From Temnopleurus reevesii (lineage: Eukaryota > Echinodermata > Echinoidea > Temnopleuroida > Temnopleuridae), in the NCBI GenBank assembly GCA_036244855.1, contig BQKZ01001030.1:65292-77364 (forward strand): a DNA stretch of 12,073 nucleotides, read 5' to 3'. The notes below the pieces were generated by a model. The model ran no database searches. It saw only the letters and a list, made by a program, of their open reading frames with translations, and was not told the DNA's origin. The stretch's first letter is position 1. Each line of letters starts with the position of its first letter. The position numbers and the translations under genes are program-made. This document shows positions 9,101 through 12,073 of this stretch, piece after piece.

Positions 9101-10952
9101 TAACTTGTGATGCAGTGCTCTAATAAATATATGAAAGGTATGAGCAGAAAGAGAAAAAAAATTATACACTAAATCTGACCATTTTTATTATGTCACCATT
9201 TGGCGCAGAGAAATTTTTTAATGAAAATAATCACCAAAATGGTCATATATCCTTAAATTGGCAATGCAGACATCCTTTGAAAACCACTATTTTCCACACA
9301 AAATTGGAAACTCCTTAACTTTTTAACATGCTTTTTGATGAAGAAGATTCAATATGGTAACATAACATTTAATTCAAACATTCTAAAAAGAGAATTCAAA
9401 ATTTAAGTGTTGCCGATTTAGGAAAGGAATAGTGATCAAATTTGTTCTGAAATAATTCCTGTCCTTATTGGGTTAATGAATCATTCTACATAAGCACTTG
9501 CCCAGGGCAAGTCAAATTTACTGTCTGGCGAGCTTTTTCAAGCAAAGGCAAAAACTTATCCGACTTGGACAAGGAAGAAAGAAAAGGAATCCCCACGAAT
9601 GTTTGGAAAAATTAAAACAAACCTGGTCAATTGTACTACACCTCATTGTACTGCTATTGCAAAACCAAAATTTTTAATGCTTTTTTCGGGCAAGTGATAT
9701 TCAGCCACGTTTTCATGTAAGTTTGCTTGCGCGAATTGGCAAGTGCTGAAAAAATTTATGTAACACACTTATTTTTCTCAAAAAAAATAGAAACATCTTG
9801 GTAGATTTCAATGTCTTTTTATAATGTTTAACTACTTTATCAAACAAGGAAGTGTTGCTAGGAGATTGCAAATCAACTGCAAATGGTCTGCACTTCTAAC
9901 AACAAAGCCATGAAAGAACGATTTGGTTGCAACTAGCAATTGATCATAGCTTTCTAGCAGCACCCTTCAGCCAATACATGTAAACAATTAAATTTGATGA
10001 CATTAAAAATCTTGTGGGTTCCTTGGCAGTTTTACTTGTACATATTTTTTTTTTATTTCTCAAATCTGAACATCAATCTGAATATCAAAAGGAAATTAAA
10101 TATTTTGAACAATGTGAAAGCCAATATTTTAGTGCACATGAATTTTGGCAAATTATCTGCATTTTCAGACCTTTTCGCACAAAATGGAGAGTTGATATTT
10201 TCACTTTTTGAGAGATTATTTGACACATGTATAAATACTTGGTGATAAATATATACATGCTACTTACTGTGGCCGTTACTCGATCCCAATCGGATATAAA
10301 ACTTCTAAAACCTTCTCCCAGAATATTCCCTGCAGTCCTGATGAAAAAATTACACAAAAATACAAAATATCAACAAGAAATAAATGAAATTCGGGGTACT
10401 TGGAAAACAGAATCTTCTGATATTTTTTTTTAAAGTTATTAAGTAATCACCTATTTGTCATCGCAGCACACAAGAACATGCATGAGGACTTGCATAATAT
10501 TCATAGGGGGTGCAACAGTAAATATAAAATTAATCAACTTATATGGAAATAGAAAATATCTGTAAGAAATCAATAAATTTACATTACAAAGTGGATCATG
10601 ATAAATGATAGATTCATAACTAATTCAAATTCATATGAGACAGAATTTAACATTAATAGAAAAAAAGAAATGCCAATTGGATAATTTTTTCATGAAATTG
10701 TTTTCAATTCTATAATGATGATAGGCATTACTCTTTTAAAGGTTTTTGAAAAACAATACAAACATGTATACATTGCAATTTCTTACTTGATAGACTGTAG
10801 AACCGTCTCTCTATACTCGGCTGCCTCTAGTCGAATCTGTTCCTTCCGAATATCTTTGTTTTCCCTCTCGATCTGAGCTTTCCCTCTAAGCTCCGCCTCA
10901 ATCTTTTTCATGTCGTTCTTTAACCTCAGCTCTGCCTCATAGTCCATCGATG
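6111..10952 (-). CDS. ATAD3: ATAD3 central exon block (coiled coil to Walker B), partial gene
   Basis: Six exons (10952-10787, 10337-10268, 9033-8821, 8125-8000, 7069-6945, 6162-6111) splice into one 752-base frame with matching phases (1, 2, 0, 0, 0, 2, 0). In order it encodes: the second part of the coiled coil ([30 protein letters not shown]), [18 protein letters not shown], the hydrophobic segment [14 protein letters not shown] (inner-membrane anchor), [36 protein letters not shown] with Walker [32 protein letters not shown] and Walker [12 protein letters not shown]. All are family hallmarks of ATAD3, in which the matrix AAA domain hydrolyses ATP. The remainder of the AAA domain (sensor 1, arginine finger, C-terminal helices) is not found downstream of 6111; instead exon 1 of ATAD3 appears there. 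Upstream exons are not found between 10953 and 12073. Confidence 0.93.
6163..6944 (-). other. ATAD3 intron between exons E and F
   Basis: This intron holds a pogo-like MITE (6683-6857) and a short imperfect inverted pair (about 6390-6402 and 6470-6481, around GCAGAAATC/GATTTCTG). No other coding segment is needed here, since exons E and F join in frame. Confidence 0.75.
6683..6857. mobile_element. pogo/Tigger-like MITE, TA target
   Basis: The ends CAGTCAAACCTCGTTATAA (6683-6701) and TTATAACGAGGTTGGACTG (6839-6857) form a 19-base inverted repeat with one mismatch, flanked by TA on both sides (6681-6682, 6858-6859). The CAGT...AACCTCGTTATAA termini and TA target are typical of pogo/Tigger members of the Tc1/mariner superfamily. 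Related CGTTATATC/GATATAAC words recur inside. At 175 bases it has no transposase. Confidence 0.88.
6945..7069 (-). CDS. ATAD3: ATAD3 exon E (GGDVAPMG to DWASTSRR)
   Basis: The 125-base exon reads [41 protein letters not shown] and two bases of a Gly codon. It continues directly from the Walker A exon as in vertebrates (KKLALHSGMDYAIMTGGD). The acceptor is GCTATAG|AAA and the donor GG|GTAAGT. An internal GTGAGT at 6994-6989 looks like a donor but the frame continues through it with conserved HKLFDWA, so it is probably not the normal splice site. Confidence 0.94.
7070..7999 (-). other. ATAD3 intron between exons D and E
   Basis: It contains a Harbinger-like MITE (7198-7362). The rest (7370-7999) is AT-rich, with an A-rich stretch near 7700-7780, and shows no coding resemblance. 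Confidence 0.75.
7198..7362. mobile_element. Harbinger-like MITE, TTA target
   Basis: A perfect 16-base inverted repeat, GGGGGTGTTGCTCAAA (7198-7213) and TTTGAGCAACACCCCC (7347-7362), is flanked on both sides by TTA (7195-7197, 7363-7365). A 3-base TWA target with G-rich ends fits PIF/Harbinger-type MITEs. The 165-base interior is rich in GCGC words and repeats of TTGCA(A/G)TTGATCGG, with no coding capacity. Confidence 0.85.
8000..8125 (-). CDS. ATAD3: ATAD3 exon D (Walker A)
   Basis: The 126-base exon (42 codons) reads [42 protein letters not shown]. The ATP-binding P-loop GPPGTGKT lies at 8035-8012, with the invariant Lys-Thr present. The acceptor is CTTTGCAG|CCT with a good pyrimidine tract, and the donor AAG|GTGAGT. 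Conservation with other ATAD3 proteins is very high here. Confidence 0.96.
8126..8820 (-). other. ATAD3 intron between exons C and D
   Basis: It contains a likely LINE reverse-transcriptase remnant on the plus strand (about 8230-8350). The remainder is AT-rich with no recognised feature. Confidence 0.7.
8230..8350 (+). pseudogene. Decayed LINE reverse-transcriptase C-terminal tail
   Basis: The plus strand reads [18 protein letters not shown] in one frame and then, after a shift, [15 protein letters not shown] (LAPQLWN at 8307-8327). Together they resemble the common end of non-LTR retrotransposon polymerases, with R-SFS-A-P-LWN-LP order. One frameshift between the halves and the lack of other RT motifs in the window show that it is a fragment. 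The family is not certain. Confidence 0.42.
8821..9033 (-). CDS. ATAD3: ATAD3 exon C (membrane anchor and linker)
   Basis: The 213-base exon (71 codons) starts [15 protein letters not shown], a hydrophobic stretch equal to the family's inner-membrane segment, and continues through [40 protein letters not shown] and VVLE. These match the conserved linker between membrane and AAA domain. The acceptor is CATGACAG|GCA and the donor GAG|GTAGGT, both phase 0. Confidence 0.94.
9493..9747. repeat. Possible foldback element, AGCACTTGCC ends
   Basis: AGCACTTGCC (9493-9502) and GGCAAGTGCT (9738-9747) are perfect 10-base inverted repeats. A palindrome CTTGCCCAGGGCAAG (9497-9511) and a further CGGGCAAGTG (about 9688) lie inside. 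No target duplication is clear, so a chance or decayed origin remains possible. Confidence 0.35.
9852..9963. repeat. Possible small MITE, GTGTTGCTAG ends
   Basis: GTGTTGCTAG (9852-9861) and CTAGCAGCAC (9954-9963) are inverted with one mismatch; ATTGCAAAT-like words also lie near both ends. Flanks give no convincing target duplication. Confidence 0.3.
10268..10337 (-). CDS. ATAD3: ATAD3 exon B ([13 protein letters not shown])
   Basis: The 70-base exon encodes [20 protein letters not shown] then TAT after completing the Lys codon of exon A. Vertebrate ATAD3A has [20 protein letters not shown] at the same place. The acceptor is TCATCAG|G and the donor ACA|GTAAGT, phase 0. This segment lies directly before the membrane anchor. 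Confidence 0.93.
10338..10786 (-). other. ATAD3 intron between exons A and B
   Basis: The sequence is AT-rich. I see no coding resemblance, repeat structure or RNA gene in it. Confidence 0.75.
10787..10952 (-). CDS. ATAD3: ATAD3 exon A (second coiled-coil segment)
   Basis: The 166-base exon reads (G)CA then [40 protein letters not shown] and [14 protein letters not shown], with the last two bases AA completed by the next exon as Lys. It matches vertebrate [35 protein letters not shown] and TVLESIR. The acceptor is GGATAG|CA (AG complement at 10953-10954) and the donor AA|GTAAGA. It needs an upstream exon that ends with one extra base; exon 3 ends in phase 0, so at least one exon is missing between them. 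Confidence 0.9.
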
Positions 10953-11041
10953 CTATCCGGATGACAGAAAAACACAACAAATTAAATGAACCAATGCCCA
11001 TTAACTTCACTTAATTTGATAAATGTAAAAGTATCGTTTAA

Positions 11042-11768
11042 CCCTAATCAGGCCAACATTTCGCAAATTATCTCCCTAACGCGCGCAAATATTTTCGCGA
11101 CGTGTCATGACTTTTAACTTCCAAGTATCGCGCAAATTTTTAGACCAAATTCGCCGCGCTCGTGTATACCGTTTTTGTACCACGCCCATTTGAAAAAATT
11201 TTGTCGGCCCCAAAATTGCTAAAATACTTGATTTTGTGTACAAAGTCAATGCAAATTGTGTTTTCAGTAAAATATCATAAAAACTTGAATAATTTGAGTT
11301 TTAATGGTTCAAATTAATTTACTTTTGCATCATTATGCCTCAAATAATGTCTGCAACTAATATCAGTAAAAAAAACCAAGAAAAATAAAAGGTCAAAAAA
11401 CAAAAAAATACATAAGAAATTCATAAAACAATGAAATACATAAGAAAATAATTTCAATAATTATTTTTTTTTCGATACATTTGTAGAGAATGCTAAAAGG
11501 AATATTTGAAAACAAAAATCAGCTCAGTTAGAGATTTAATTAGTGATTAAGAGCCCAAAACTTATTTTATGCATAAATTAGCATGTCTAATTATTTCAAA
11601 AATTTTTATGAAAAATTAATCATAAATTCTGATAAAGTACGCCACAAGCATCATACGTGCCGATTTTCCTTGTGATTGCGCGTTCTACAGCCGAGATCTG
11701 AAGGGGGATTTGAATCCACCCCCCCCCCCTGGATATAACACAGCCAAAAAAGGTTGGCCTGATTATTG
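11042..11768. mobile_element. Non-autonomous element with TTAA flanks (piggyBac-like)
   Basis: CCCTAATCAGGCCAAC (11042-11057) and GTTGGCCTGATTATTG (11753-11768) are near-perfect inverted ends (three mismatches at most), and both abut TTAA (11038-11041, 11769-11772). TTAA targets and CCC ends are usual for piggyBac elements. The 727-base interior is CpG-rich near both ends, strongly AT-rich in the middle, and contains a hairpin GGGGGATTTGAATCCACCCC (about 11703-11722). It has no coding capacity. It is also possible that the inverted ends belong to a different superfamily, because the right end lacks GGG. Confidence 0.62.
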
Positions 11769-11770
11769 TT

Positions 11771-11893
11771 AAGCCCTGGTCACATAGGTCCCCGAAGGCA
11801 AAACGACTCTCTGTTGTGAGACAGCTAACTGTGTATTAACAAAGAGTCGTGTTGAATTGTGTTGCTTCCGGGCCTCTATGTGACCAGGGCCTT
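11771..11893. mobile_element. Short MITE with CCCTGGTCACATAG ends
   Basis: AAGCCCTGGTCACATAG (11771-11787) is inverted as CTATGTGACCAGGGCCTT (11876-11893), differing by one extra base. A second inverted pair, ACGACTCT (11803-11810) and AGAGTCGT (11843-11850), lies inside, so most of the 123 bases can fold into one long hairpin. It abuts the TTAA-flanked element directly. No clear target duplication is seen. Confidence 0.75.
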
Positions 11894-12073
11894 GGGGATG
11901 CAAGTTGGAATTGATCAAAGGGCCCAAAAATTACCTAAAATGCAATATTTTCTACACAGGAATTATAAAATTATGGCTTGAAAATTAATTGCCAGGGCCT
12001 GAATTCAGGTTTTTGCAGAGTCCAGAAAGTGATTTATCTCATCAGAAGTGATTCTGTGGGGGGGGGGGGGGGG
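11894..12073. other. Window end, no gene; terminal poly-G
   Basis: I see no exon of ATAD3 or any other coding resemblance here. The window ends in a G-run (about 12058-12073) of uncertain true length. Confidence 0.7.

Larger units (their letters stand above)
9034..10267 (-). other. ATAD3 intron between exons B and C
   Basis: This 1.23-kb intron is AT-rich. It contains two inverted-repeat candidates (9493-9747 and 9852-9963) and no coding resemblance. Open frames on both strands near 9994-10245 overlap exon B or are shadows. Confidence 0.7.

Noticed and set aside
1..12073. CRISPR array, prokaryotic operon, or phage-defence system
   Set aside because: The gene is intron-split and eukaryotic; the short repeats are exon copies or MITE ends, not regularly spaced direct repeats with unique spacers.

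Overview
The window looks like animal nuclear DNA: AT-rich, with short exons split by large GT-AG introns, MITE-type inverted repeats, simple repeats and poly-G/poly-C tracts. The only recognisable gene is ATAD3 (mitochondrial inner-membrane AAA+ ATPase), wholly on the minus strand. Family similarity, the gene structure and the repeat types suggest an invertebrate deuterostome, perhaps an echinoderm such as a sea urchin. That placement is inference, not proof.

Layout. Nine ATAD3 coding exons can be read, with matching phases at every junction that can be tested. They fall into two blocks in the wrong order for one gene. Reading the minus strand from high to low coordinates, the first block (10952 to 6111) encodes the CENTRAL protein: second half of the coiled coil, membrane segment, Walker A and Walker B. 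The next block (4502 to 749) encodes the N-TERMINUS: start codon, F-D-P-S-G-L-E-R motif and first half of the coiled coil. No exon occurs in both blocks, the blocks complement each other, and one linking exon (length 1 mod 3) plus all C-terminal AAA exons are absent. A single ambiguous base (n, 5549) lies between the blocks. The simplest reading is a scaffold with two pieces of one ATAD3 gene joined in swapped order. Tandem ATAD3 copies or a real rearrangement are alternatives.

Below exon 3 (1-747) lies a tandem array of at least four degraded copies of exon 3 and its downstream intron. Some copies keep splice donors, but at least two have in-frame stops and no acceptor is clear. This is a local exon duplication within the gene.

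Introns and flanks hold several non-autonomous transposon-like elements with clear terminal inverted repeats: 1941-2167 (ATT flanks), 6683-6857 (pogo/Tigger-like, TA flanks), 7198-7362 (Harbinger-like, TTA flanks), 11042-11768 (TTAA flanks, piggyBac-like) and 11771-11893. There is also a tRNA-derived SINE-like head (5101-5176) and a decayed LINE reverse-transcriptase tail (about 8230-8350, plus strand). I see no bacterial-type operon, CRISPR, rRNA or intact tRNA, and no evidence of a new multi-gene system. The most informative signals are the permuted exon order and the exon-3 array.
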